Both the position numbers and the translations under genes were made by a program. DNA of 64,000 nucleotides from positions 10,372,001 to 10,436,000 of the forward strand of contig OX621253.1 of NCBI GenBank assembly GCA_951640165.1. The letters run 5' to 3'. The stretch comes from Pseudoips prasinana (lineage: Eukaryota; Arthropoda; Insecta; Lepidoptera; Nolidae). Shown in pieces: positions 32,163 through 44,700 of this stretch (the first letter of the stretch is position 1; each line of letters opens with the position of its first letter). The notes under the pieces were generated by a model. That model did no database searches. It had not been told where the DNA came from and saw only the letters and a program-made list of their open reading frames with translations.

Positions 32163-32483
32163 CTGGCTTTGCAATAGTGTTTTTGAACCTTATTCCAAAG
32201 AAATAAAGTTCAAATAGGTGTGGTCTCGTAAAGTTCGCCGCCTGTTCAAAGATGATATGATATTCGACAAATTACACAGTATCTTGCATAGATTGTACTC
32301 TTGGAATATATGGAATGAAGATGATTTAAACCTGTATTTAAAGAGTTAACTGTTTTTGGAGCCATTAGTTGGACTTGGAGTTGGACTTAACTGATTGAAC
32401 ACTTACATTATACATATCAGCTCTAGTTTGAACTAGAGGACAACTCTGAGCTGAGTTCTATTCATATAGGAACCAGAATGGAG

Positions 32484-32576
32484 TTCACTATGGTTGGTTT
32501 TAAAATTATTTTGTTCAATATCAATCTTTTAGAAAGTAGATATTGCACAAAACAATTTTAAAACCAACCATAGTAA
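32484..32576. repeat. Inverted repeat, ~38-bp arms
   Basis: ACTATGGTTGGTTTTAAAAT and its near-complement face each other around a short centre. Possibly a small foldback MITE lying just beyond the 3' end of Taf12. Confidence 0.8.
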
Positions 32577-32652
32577 ACTAAATCCTGGCCCCTTTACATT
32601 AGCTAGCATCACAGGAATAACCCAAATTAAATATTATTATCGTTAAGATCAG

Positions 32653-35650
32653 CTAATATTTCTTAATAGTCTTCCTAATGAGTGCCATGCGTTGTCTATG
32701 CGCCTCTGTGACGGCGGCACGCTTGTACGGTCGCAGCTCGTCGTTGCCGAAGCCGGGAATCCACATGTTCCATTGTCTTTCTGTAAATATAAAAAATAAA
32801 AACTGTTTATTAATAAATAATATCAATATAAATAGAATATAACAAAAAATATCAAACAATTCTGATAAACAACATCTGTATGGAAACAATAATTCATATG
32901 TGAATGTGGTCTGGCAGATGGTTGTTTGGATCACATTTTTCTGAACTAGCCACGTTATGCTTTAACCTCTTTAGAACATGTCATCCAAAAAAATATAATT
33001 AAATATATATAATACATAAATATCCTGTGAATGTGCGCCACTTACATTAGTTTTTGCCAGACGCTTTAATTATCAAAGGTTTTATGCAATTTATAGCAAC
33101 TAACAAGATAAAGTTATAAAAGTATTCTATTGAGTGTCTATTCTTCTAGTATACCTACATAAGTATGTTTAATCTTATTAACAATTATTATATGTTCGTT
33201 TTTGTTACAGGTAATTAAATACTTTCACAATTAAGTTTTAAATAATCATTCACTTGCCATCTTTTCAATGTCTTTACTCTGGCAGAAATTGCTGAAATAG
33301 GCCAGATAACCATTAAAAAAAGTCCTATTTAATAACAAAATATAAATATAGATATACTTCTGCTTTATCCTAACTAATATTATAAATGCGAAAGTAACTC
33401 TGTCTGTCTGTCTGTTACTCTTTCACGCTAAAACTACTGAACGGATTTGAATGAAATTTGGTATACAGATGGTCTAGACCCTGAGAAAGAACATAGGCAA
33501 ATTTTTATAGTTAGGATAACACATAGGCCATATTTTATAAAGTTTAACGTGGGTAAAACCGCGGGAACAGCTAGTATAATATAAGCCTTTCTTCCTTGAC
33601 TAGCTTGTTGGTCTAGTGGCTAGTAACACTGACTGCTAAGCGAAAGTTTGTGGGTTCAATCCCCATCCAGAACAAATGTTATGAGATGAGCACAAAAACT
33701 CACCTAAATGAAGCTGCACATCCCTAAGTTCTACACTGGGAGCATGCCTGTGCTTAGCTAGTGAACAAGCTGCATTCAGTGTAGTGTCAATGAAGTCATC
33801 TGCCAATAGCAGCAACATTTCCTCCACTTCTTCATCAAGTTGCACCGTTGGGTCTACTTCTCTTACTAGCTCTTGAAGACGAGGCCGGCTTAGAAGCTGA
33901 AAATAAAGTTAATGATAAGAGTTTACATGTTGGTTGAGTCTGCTCTTAAATTAGTGCAGTATTTTCGGCTGACCTTCAATATGTTTTGCTCATTGTTCAT
34001 AAATCAAATTTACTGATTTATTTTGACAATGTTAAGAAAGAAAATAAATTTTCATGGTGGTATATTTAGGCCAGTAAATATAGACCAAATACATATGGAC
34101 CACTTTGAATTAATTTAATGGCAATCAATATTTGGCAATTTTCAACAGAATTGATTTCTGGGGAATATTTAGGATGCTCAATTTAGATAAAATATGCATA
34201 ACAGTATACATGAGTGGCATCCATATTTATACATCAAATTCTAATTCATTTGATTGCAATCCACATCATGAGCGTTTTGCAAAAAGTTAAGAATTATGGA
34301 TTATATACATATGGACACTACTATTTGTGGTAGTATTAGTTTTATATATATTATTAGTATTAACACCTTAATTATACAAATAATATCTTGAGAATTTATT
34401 TACATACGGCCATCTGATCCCAAAATAAGCAGAGCTTGTACTATGGAAACCAATTTGTAAATATATACTTATATAGATAATAACACCATCACTCAGAACA
34501 AACAGACATGTTCATGCACACAAATATCTGTCCTGGGCGGGAATCAAACCAAATTAACACATACATTGCCCACCATACATACATACATTGCCCATAAACA
34601 CAACAAAATCTTTGCCCAAATTAGTTTTATCTGTAATATTTTTTTCAGGCTGAACTCATCTATTGTACAAGAATCCACATGTATGTGAACCATATGTAAG
34701 AAATAAAATATTCATAGCAATACCAGAATATAAATCATAACTCATTACTGACAAAAATATATTATGATTTTGCCAGGCCATCGCTTTATCCACATGTCAT
34801 GTTGAAAATAGCCTCATAAAACATTCACACAATTCAAATAATTCTGTGCTTGGGCTCACTCTACATGATGAATGAGATAATGAGTGAATGATTAGTATAT
34901 CAACTTAGTTGATCAACAAATATAATTACATTCCATATAAGAATAAGGATCTATATCAAGACAATATTATTTAGTATGGGAAGGTAAAAATATTTTTTGG
35001 TTTCTTAGAAACATAATATTATGATTTGGCCAGGCCATCGCTTTCTCAACATGATATATGAATAGCCTCAAAAATTTATTATATTTTAAATTCTAATTTA
35101 TTTAATGGCTTTTCATGTTACTCATACAATATTGTCTATAATAACAAGTGAGAATTGATTTTTATAGAGATTATTTTAATATTGATAAAATACACACATG
35201 GAATATGAACACAACAAATTTTTTAAGTCATCAAATTACAGTTGTTGAGATTTTTAATTTTACCCTCACTAAAAAAATAAACAAGTTATATCCATAAATT
35301 ATATACTTCAGGAAATATTTGGTTCGATAAATAATAAAAGTAAGACCATGAACGGTTGTTCAGTCTTCTCGAGAAAAAAAAAAAATTTTTCATTACCGTA
35401 CATTATAAATGTTCGAAAATAACCTTACTTTTTATTTGTATCTTACCTGTGTGGTCTGGTCTCCTCCACCGCCTGTGTTAGCTTTAGCCCCTGCTTGGGA
35501 TTGCGTCCCCATGGGGCTATGCTGGGAAGGAGACCCTTGAATCGAGGTGGAGGCCAACTGTGGACTAGGTAAGGGATTGTTCACGTATTGAATAGCACCC
35601 TGACCAATATTACCTATTGAAGGCATGTTGGGAGCTTGCGTATTTGACAT
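32653..35650 (-). CDS. Taf12: TFIID subunit 12 (TAF12)
   Basis: Three exons, join complement of 35447-35650, 33704-33896 and 32653-32780: 525 nt, 174 residues. All junctions are GT-AG and phases agree (0, 1). Exon 1 encodes a low-complexity Ser/Gln/Gly-rich N-terminus. Exons 2 and 3 encode the histone-fold domain: LLSRPRLQELVREVDPTVQL, EEMLLLLADDFIDTT, LAKHRHAPSVELRDVQLHL, then RQWNMWIPGFGNDELRPYKR and EAHRQRMALIRKTIKKY. TAF12 pairs with TAF4 in TFIID (and serves SAGA), building the core promoter recognition complex in the nucleus. The histone fold is highly conserved; the N-terminus is short compared with some orthologues. Intron 1 holds a SINE; intron 2 holds a Helitron and a SINE. Confidence 0.96.
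33368..33574 (+). mobile_element. Lepidopteran short Helitron, complete
   Basis: Starts TCCTAACTAATATTATAAAT, ends with the hairpin-bearing GGGTAAAACCGCGGGAACAG then CTAG(T). 207 bp, in Taf12 intron 2. Non-autonomous Helitrons insert between A and T, without target duplication. Confidence 0.85.
33600..33690 (+). mobile_element. tRNA-derived SINE head
   Basis: TTGGTCTAGTGGCTAG (A-box-like) and GGGTTCAATCCCCATCC (B box) 40 bp apart, right beside the exon 2 donor of Taf12. No cloverleaf, so not a functional tRNA gene. Confidence 0.6.
34376..34560 (-). mobile_element. SINE family A copy in Taf12 intron 1
   Basis: CGGCCATCTGATCCCAAAAT, AGAGCTTGTACTATGGAAAC and ACAAATATCTGTCCTGGG. Partly deleted. 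Confidence 0.75.
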
Positions 35651-35929
35651 GCTAAAAGTTAACTATTATAATGTACTATGAGGTTATGCCACTTAGAATA
35701 AGAATTGTTGCAAAACAAAGCAACGCACACACAATCAGAGAGTATTCAAGCCTACAATTTCACTGAATTGACATCTATGTCAATTTTGACTTTTGACATT
35801 AGGCTGACCAAGGATTTTTATTTTTTTATCCTCTTTGGGCAGGCTAAGATCAGAGACCATACCGCCTCGTACATAAGTAACTAATCTTTATTTCGCTCAA
35901 AATATTGTACTAGACATGGGCGCCGCATT
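35651..35929. promoter_or_regulatory. Upstream region of Taf12
   Basis: Lies immediately 5' of the Taf12 ATG. It presumably holds the promoter and 5' UTR; no TATA box or other defined element is recognised. Confidence 0.4.
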
Positions 35930-36640
35930 ACAATATGGTGGCGGCGGCGGCGTGCTGATGATTTTCCGACGGCAGAGGCGTGGATTTTAATATACGTTTT
36001 TAGATACTTTTTTGACGTGACGTTTACAGTTAGTCTCGGAGGCTATTACTATATACTGCTTCACCGGACAATAGAGGCGACTGTGGACCCACGCCGTCTA
36101 GCAAATAAAACTATAAATTATCCACCGCGCCGTAGGGCGCCCACATTGGGTTCGAACCTCGACTCTGGGCAGTTACCAACGGGAAGATGCATGAGTGGGT
36201 CATTACTTTTAGATGAGATGGACGATTTGTGCAACTGTCGCTCTACGTTAATACGCGGCCCACCCATCCGATTGAGGATTGGAGAGGGTATTTTATCTAT
36301 AGGAATGCAAATAATGGGTCATGGAGGACGCTGGTAGTCGTACGTATGATACGATATATCGTTTGCTGTGTAGTATCTCGAAAAACTCTAACCGTCTTGT
36401 ATGCTCTAAGTCTGTCTGACCATCGATTATTTCGTCGATTTACCCTAGCTCTTGGGGAGCATAGATGGATTATCGACGTCGTCGTCCCCCGGCAGAAAAG
36501 TACCCTAGGTGCAAACGTGGTCGTGGGGAGTGGAATATTATAGCGAATCTACGTTCTACCTCGAAGTCAACCTCAGCGTGCCATTACACTGGGCCGTTAG
36601 ACTATCGGCTAGGTATTCTACTTTCTCGACCTCGTCGAAC
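35930..36640. other. CpG-rich stretch of unknown origin with overlapping open frames
   Basis: Richer in CG dinucleotides than its surroundings, starting with a GGCGGCGGCGGCG run. Open frames of 60-106 codons exist in several frames at once; none resembles a known protein by eye. A GGGTTCGAACCTCG word at about 36148 looks like a B box. It could be diverged LINE sequence attached to the RTE piece that follows. Confidence 0.35.
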
Positions 36641-37093
36641 GAAGGGCGTTGATTCGTCTTGGCGATGGCATAACTGATTCTGTGTCGAATTTGAGCCGTT
36701 TACAAAGATCCCACAAAAGGCCAAGTGCGAACATATTATTTTGCTCAATTTCTCATCCGATCGATTATTCCGTATCTCGGCGATGCGCTTCTTTACAGCA
36801 TGCTGCAGGCTCAATAAAGATACGAGTAATAAGAGAGCTCATTGTTACCCAACGAGCAATGGAGAAGATTGTGCTCGGAGTTTCTCTGCGAGATTGAATC
36901 AGAAATGTACTGATCCGTAGGCAAACTTAACGAACGGATATAGCCTGAAGTATTCTTCGGTTCTATGAGCTATGTCCCCTACCAACTGCCACTTCAACTT
37001 GGCTATTCTTCGGGCTATGTAAGTTACTTGCATCCGCCTGCGAATAAATTTATGATCAAATTTATGGTCGTAAAGTCTATATGCTATTCTCAT
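36640..37093. pseudogene. RTE-like LINE fragment with internal inversion
   Basis: Plus strand 36837-36893 reads ELIVTQRAMEKIVLGVSLRD. The next part of the same protein, FIRRRMQVTYIARRIAKLKW and so on, is on the minus strand at about 36950-37045. In intact RTE-like elements these blocks are adjacent in one frame, so the 5' part is inverted relative to the 3' part. Confidence 0.75.
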
Positions 37094-37259
37094 AGCAGGT
37101 TATTTGTGTCAAATATTTTAGGCACTTAAATAATTATCCCGTGGAAAAATTTTGATACTGCATGTATACCAATTACTTGCTGATTTAGATTAATAGTAAC
37201 TTAATAAACAAAGTTAAATAAAAAACATTTTTTCTTTGTAAAACGTTATTATTATTAAT

Positions 37260-38739
37260 TCAATCGATTTCATCGAGTATTGACGAGATATCTGAGAAGT
37301 CATCATCAAGGAATAACTCCGGCACCACTTTGTTTTTTTTCATGTCTTCTATTAGGTGAGTGAGGGTCTCTGTGATGTTCCAGTTGTGACATTTCAGTCG
37401 ACTGAAAAAAGAAATAAAGAAATATGTAGCATAGGCATGTTAACGGATCCCATTTTGTGCCTTCTGTATTGAATCTAAAATTTAAAAATTAATTATGGAA
37501 GTTTGATTTTATACCATTCTGTTATAAAATCCCTGAACCCTTCAAAATCGGAAGTAGTTTGTTAAAAACGTGCTAACGAAAAATGCTGTGTAATTTTATT
37601 TTTATTTTTTTTTAATTTGCATTAAATGTGGTACATATAGTTGGTAAAAAAATCTTTATAATCAGTACAAATACACATTTACCATTCTTAAAATAGCAAA
37701 GCTATGGTTGAGTCACAAAAGTATTTAAATTGATATAATATGTCAGCTATACATATTAAATTAATTTAACAAAAAATCATATTTAGTTTACACACATAAC
37801 ACTACAAGTCAAGAAATAACGAAAAAAAAAACATAATTTTTTCGCTATCGAAACGATAGGAAATCAAAATGTATGAATCTTATATTAACAGTCATATAAT
37901 CCGATGGGACGGTTAGCAAACATGGCCGGAGGAATTCAGGTAGAATACCAACGACGAGGAAATGGGTCGAACCGGGATTTGAACCTACGACCTCATTATC
38001 TGCGGTTGAACACACTATCACTAGACTAATGCATCAAGGTTCATCCTACTAATATTATAATCGCGAAAGGTTGTAAGTATGGATGGATGGATGTTTGTTA
38101 CTTTTTTACGTAAAAACTAATGAATGGATTTTAAGGAAACTTAACAATAATATAGCTTATACATCAGAATAACATATAGACTACAATTTATAAAGATATT
38201 GTGTGAATTGTCCAAAATATGACGATAAGTGTAATCTGCGAGCTATTCCGGCGTGCACTGCGAAAGCCGCTAGAGGCACACATCCTACTAATATTATAAA
38301 TGCGAAAGTTTTATATACTTCTTCTCAGTTGGGCCGCATTGTATCCGGTGGTAGCATTAAAGCGCGACAGTCGTTGTCGTTTTAAACACAAGGTCCGTTA
38401 TAATAATAATACTCAATTCATACATTCATTGTATGAAGAAACCAAATGAATACTTTTACTGTTTTTTACTGTTTTCTACTCTATTTGAAATCTTAAGTTC
38501 TTTAAATTTTATTTTGATACTGATAGTTAAAATTAGTTATTAGTTAGTCGGTTAATTTAAGTTAGTTTAATTTAGTTTTTTATATGAAATAGATTTTAAG
38601 TTATATTTTAGTTTATTGTTAACGTAGGTTTTGAACAGAGCATGCTGTGGCTTCCTGTAATTGGTGGAGCACACTGGAACGAACCTGTATTTTTTTGTTT
38701 TGCGAAGACATTGTATGTGTGTGTCCTCTGTTAGAGGTC

Positions 38740-38774
<35 letters not shown>

Positions 38775-41700
38775 AATATAGACAGAACCATTCAGACAAT
38801 ATGTAGTAAAATTTAAATTTCAATACATAATATTAAAAACTTAAACTAAAATCTCCTTGACAATAACTTAATACAAGTTAGCTAAATGTCACTACCATTA
38901 TAAAATAAATTGTATGTTTTAACATTCCGTGTACCTAAATATCTGTAATAAGTAACTAGAAATAATAACTGTATTACTACAAACATGTTCTGACTATTTA
39001 CAGGCGCTTTTTTAAAGTCTACGTGAATAAAAACCTTTTTTATTTTATTTTATAGATGTATGGATGTATGTTTGTTAAATTACTTTAACGCGGGTGAAAC
39101 CGCGGGGCTTAGCTAGTATACCCATAAATGACGTTTCTAGTCTATATATTGATGTGGCAAATGGAAAACCCACAACGATTTCTATATTATTATTACTTCG
39201 ACAGTCAATGGTCTAATAGTTACAATCTCATTTTAAACTCTATCGCGTTGTAATAAAAGCTAAAATCAATGAATTAACCGACCGATTAAGGATTAAAGAT
39301 TTAATACTCACACTTCAACTTCGGACGCCTTTAATTGTGTTACATGTTGTAACGCTTTAATTATAGATTCGGCTACTTCAGGCGACGGATTGACAAGTTG
39401 TAATACATTCATGTTCGGTATAGGTTGCTGGGGAAAGAAAACCAATACTAGTAAGTTATGAAATGAAATGAAATTTATTCAGCACTTGGGTATTAACATA
39501 CACTTGTACTTCTCAAGGTCACAATGCAGTACATAAACATAGTGGATAGTATAAAAGTTACAAAAAAAATAATTAGTCCGTCCGTGCGGTTTGTTTTATC
39601 GCGTATATTTTCTGAAATCCTTAAATAAATAACAAGTTACTAATCTATTATTTTAAATTTAGTTCTACTATATTAAAATTAAAGAATGGAAGACTAAAGC
39701 AAAAAGACGAAATTCTAAATGAGGGTGTGATCACATGCACGGGATCACCGATCACGCGTTAAGGGGCCAAAGCGATCCTCGCCGCTGAGGAACCTACCCT
39801 AGCTAGCCTACTAGTAAGTTACTCTGCTTAACCCTACTATGCATTAACACGTGTTGGGTTTGTTTTTTTAAAGACGACGCCCGCATTAGGGAATCTTATC
39901 TCTGTGTCTGTGGGTACTTTACAAACATATAATAGACGGACACAAATTACATCCAGACTCAGAACAACTATTTATGGCAAATACAAATAGTTGTCCGGCG
40001 CGGGACTCGAACCCGCGACACGAAGCAGCAAGGCGACTGTCTTAGCCACTGTTCCACACGTGCAGTCAACTTTTTGTTTTGACTAATATCCTCCCGATCG
40101 AATTTCGATTTTCGACCAAACTCAATGGAGACTATAAAGTATTCCTAGCTAATCTACGCATTCCTATTCTCTATGATAATTGCCCATAAGGATTTAAGCA
40201 TAACGGATTTTTTGTATAGACGCCAGCACATCAAGCTACCCCAATCTGTCAAATTTCCCCAATTGAAAGTGAACCTTATGCTTCTGTGATAAAGTTGAAA
40301 ATTTATAAAAATAATTGACAGATTAGAGTAGCTGGATGTGCTGGCGTCTGTACAATAAATGATTATTTTTAAGGTACAATACTAAAATGCGATCTATGTA
40401 CAGGGGGCAACCGCCTAATTTTTTTTCTTAAAAGACAACGCCCGTACTAGGGAATCTAATCCCTATGTCGTGGGGTACTTTACAAACATATAATAGACGG
40501 ACACAAATTACATACAGACTCAGAACAACTATTTATGGCAAATACAAATAGTTGTCCGGCGCGGGACTCGAACCCGCGACACGAAGCAGCGAGGCGAATG
40601 TCTTAACCGCTACGCCACACGTGCAGTCAAAATTAATTAATTCACTGGTTATGGTGATCGGCGTTCAAATAGTGAAGGTTAGAAATTACTTGATCATTCG
40701 TTCAATCGCTGGCTCTACCGGCGAAGTCACTGAACATCGTTTTCGTGAATGGCGTTTAAATAAATAAAGGTTAAAAATGACTTCATCGATCGTTAAATCG
40801 GCTTCAACTTTGACAATCGATTCCGGACCATTTATGACGTCACATGTGGTCATGGAAGCTTTAACGGTTGATTAAGTAATTTTTATTAACCTTTATTTAG
40901 GGCATTGGCAGTGAGATGCAATATGCTGGCGCGCAGGTTTGCACAAAAGACGTCAAAATACCGTTCATGGATCTGGAGGGGTCCTCTTTAATGTAAAATA
41001 GTGCGCATGTAATATTGTTATTTTGTTATTTATTTGTTATGTTGACATTTAATATTGATATACTAACATAGTTAATAAGTTTGATTTACTAACAATATAT
41101 GGAATATTTATTAATCCGAAATAAATGAATAATAATAATTTATTTGAACGCCATTCACGAAAATACTATGTTCGGCGACTTAGCCGGTAGAGCCCCGGCT
41201 TCAACGTTGAAAACCGATTCCGGACCATTTTTGATGTCAAATATGCTAAAGGAAGCCGACTGCATGAATGATTTAGTAGGGCTTTTTAACAGTGGACGTC
41301 TTTCAGCTGATATGATGATGATGATGAATTAAAACAATTGAGCGACGGGCCTGTTGGCGTGGTTGGCAAATGCTTGCTTTTCACACAGGAGGTCGTGGGT
41401 TCGATTCCCACCAGGACAGATATTTGTGTGCATGAACATGTCTGTTTGTCCTGTGTCTGGGTGTAATTTATCTATATAAGTATGTTTTTTCAAAAGAAAT
41501 GTATTATATGTAGTATATAAGTTCTCTAGTTTCCATAGTACAAGCTCTGCTTAGATTGGGATTAGATGGCCGTGTGTAAATAATGTCCCAAGATATTATT
41601 ATACAACATTTAACTTAATTAACGCACATCTTGAAAATAGTTTGTTCAGAATCGTTTACTGAATCGATTTATATCATTTTTAAAATAGGTATTTTTTTCC

Positions 41701-44700
41701 AAAATAATAAAAACTACGGGAATTATCGTTATATTAACCCTGTACAGTCAAAACAAATTGAGATGGATGGATGGATAAGTCAAAGTAATAAGAATTTTAA
41801 ATAGCAGTTTTATTTCTATTCATACAAATTCCATCATTCAACACAATATAAAGAAAAATAAACTTTATTCCCAGAAACAAATTTAGTAAATAACAATGCA
41901 TATACATGTTAAATTAAAATTTTTGTGTATTGTATTATGATTATAACATAATATTCTAATTGGGGTGTTTGAGGGTGTGCGTTAATTACGTTACATGTTG
42001 TATATATATAAAAAATAATATTACCTTAAAACTGTGACTAATTTGCTCTGTAGTAGCTAAGTTTAAGTAGTACATTTCATTGGTAATCATATACATATCG
42101 TCTGTTATTGCGAACACAAAAGTTCTTCGAAACTGAAATATGTGTTCTGATGTGGTGGCGGTACTTTTCTGCTTGAAGATGCCATCTACTACCAATATCA
42201 TGCGCTGGCTCTGAAACAACAAAATTTTAAGAAGTCTGTTTAACCCAGATATTATGGAGAGTTGAAGTGAAAATGGGTAGTCTGCTGTCCTTTATAAAGT
42301 ACTGTAGTAAGAAGTGGGTTGCATTTAGTGTCCGCAATGGGCAATATCATATCCTCATACAGACTCATGTTCCATAACCCAAATATTACGGACATTAGAA
42401 GGAAACAAAAAGCTAGTCTACTGTCTTTTATAAAGTACTGTAGTAAGAAGTGGGTTGCATTTAGTGTCCGCAATGGGCAATATCCTATCCTCATACAGAC
42501 TCATGTTACATAACCCAGATATTACGGACATTAGAAGGAAACAAAAGGCTAGTCTGCTGTCCTTTATAAAGTACTGTAGTAAGAAGTGGGTTGAATTTAG
42601 TGTCCGCAATGGGCAATATCCTATCCTCATACAGACTCATGTTACATAACCCAGATATTACGGACATTAGAAGGAAACAAAAGGCTAGTCTGCTGTCCTT
42701 TATAAAGTACTGTAGTAAGAAGTGGGTTGCATTTAGTGTCCGCAATGGGCAATATCCTATCCTCATACAGACTCATGTTACATAACCCAGATATTACGGA
42801 CATTAGAAGGAAACAAAAGGCTAGTCTGCTGTCCTTTATAAAGTACTGTAGTAAGAAGTGGGTTGAATTTAGTGTCCGCAATGGGCAATATCCTATCCTC
42901 ATACAGACTCATGTTACATAACCCAGATATTACGGACATTAGAAGGAAACAAAAGGCTAGTCTGCTGTCCTTTATAAAGTACTGTAGTAAGAAGTGGGTT
43001 GCATTTAGTGTCCGCAATGGGCAATATCCTATCCTCATACAGACTCATGTTACATAACCCAGGGGGCCTACTCTCTTTCTCCGAATCGAAACTTCGTTAG
43101 CGAACTATATTGAAACGAAGTTTTGCAAGTTACTCTATTTCATTTTCGGATTCAGACTTGTAGTTCGCTTCCATAGACTATTTTACGTGAACGATAGTTT
43201 TGAACTATATAGTGTGGGGATTTTAGTTTCTCATTTTGGTAAACTACGGTTTGGACTTATTTTTAAATAATTATATGAATTGGCTTTGTATTTTAATTTT
43301 AAATTAATCTTGTAGTTTTTTAAGCATTTATTGTTATATTAATGCAGAAATTATAAATACAGAAATTTTAAAATATATTTCCAACGATATCAACCGCGAT
43401 TATATAAATAACCCGTGTATGATGAATATGGAGTGTGGCAACATCGGCAGCAACACCTGTCAAATAACAGCTGACGATTTTAACTAAATTTTAAATAGAT
43501 TTTTTTGTGTTTATAGGGTTTAACAGTGTTTTAATTTATAAATAACAACTAAGAGTAATGAATAACCAATAAGTTGTTGAAAACTGTGGTTCCAACTTAA
43601 TATACGAACAAGTGTGACTGACGAAACAGCACCGGCACAGCGGTGTCTGTTTTTTGGAAATATCGCAGAGAGTATAATTTGTTTACAAAATTCCGCCTCC
43701 CGTTAGCATTCCTGTGTAACAAATACTCTGTATCAAGTGCCGTTTAGATTATTTATGCCCAAAGCTTCATCTGAATTTAATCCTAAATCGACAGTAATAT
43801 TCTTACCCACCTTAAAAAAAAAAGAACAAAATCTAAATTTTCCTCATATTTTCTTATAATTTGACCTCCTTGGCTACTGATTTAACCTCCACATATATTT
43901 TTTGTAAACTTAAACTCGCCTTAACTGTATTTTCAAGTCCTAATCTAAATCTTTAAACTTTGTATTTCTATTCAAACTTTCACTTTCCTCCCTTAAAATC
44001 TATTTTACTTGTGTTGATATACTTTGTTCTTAGTTAACTATTACTGTTTTAGTGTTTCTGAACGGCCTACACTATGCCCTTGACCCGTAAAGCTGCAAGC
44101 AAGGACATGGAGATGAAACTAGACCTGGCACTCAAAAAGCTACAAATAGTTACAGAAGAATGCCAGAATCTTGAAAAGTTACGCCTAGATGATGAACTGG
44201 AATGTACTAAAATATTAGACGACAATGCAGCACTCAGAAAACAGGTGTCTTTGTTTTACACACAGTTTATAGATGTTTGTAATGAACGGGATGTCTTGCA
44301 AATTAAAGATTGATTCATATCACCAGTGTATCAGTACTCATGAACAGGCTTTGAACCGCATTTCTGTGTTAGAATGTAGTCTAATAAAGGCTAATGAAAC
44401 AATTCAAAATCTAAAACACCAAATAGAAACACACAATAGGGATGCTGCCCAGAGTCTGTTTGAAGTACTTGTTGAGTCAAAACCCAATAACACTTATACA
44501 AATGTCCCATATTCCATGACAAGTCATAACAAGATCAAAAAGTACCTACAAATTAATAGTACTGTCAAGAAACTAAAAAAATCATACAGCCACTGTAAAA
44601 GGTATAATTATAACTATATTAGTAATTTAATTAGGGAACTCTAATTATCGCCCCATCTCTATTTTACCAGCATTAAGTAAAATATTTGAAAAACTTATAC

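Larger units (their letters stand above)
30595..32480. other. Intergenic stretch with scattered repeats
   Basis: Holds an RTE-type 3' word (CACAGCTGGACAAAGGCCTC near 30618), a tandem repeat (31017-31259) and a MITE-like element with a LINE piece (31796-32162). No gene recognised between them. Confidence 0.5.

Noticed and set aside
36017..36897. Several overlapping plus-strand open frames as real genes
   Set aside because: They overlap in different frames and have no recognisable domains or splice context; one ends in RTE-like LINE sequence. Treated as repeat or unknown DNA.
42244..43062. Tandem protein-coding repeat domain
   Set aside because: The unit is 136 bp, not a multiple of three, and every frame closes with a stop in each unit, so no continuous repeat protein is possible.
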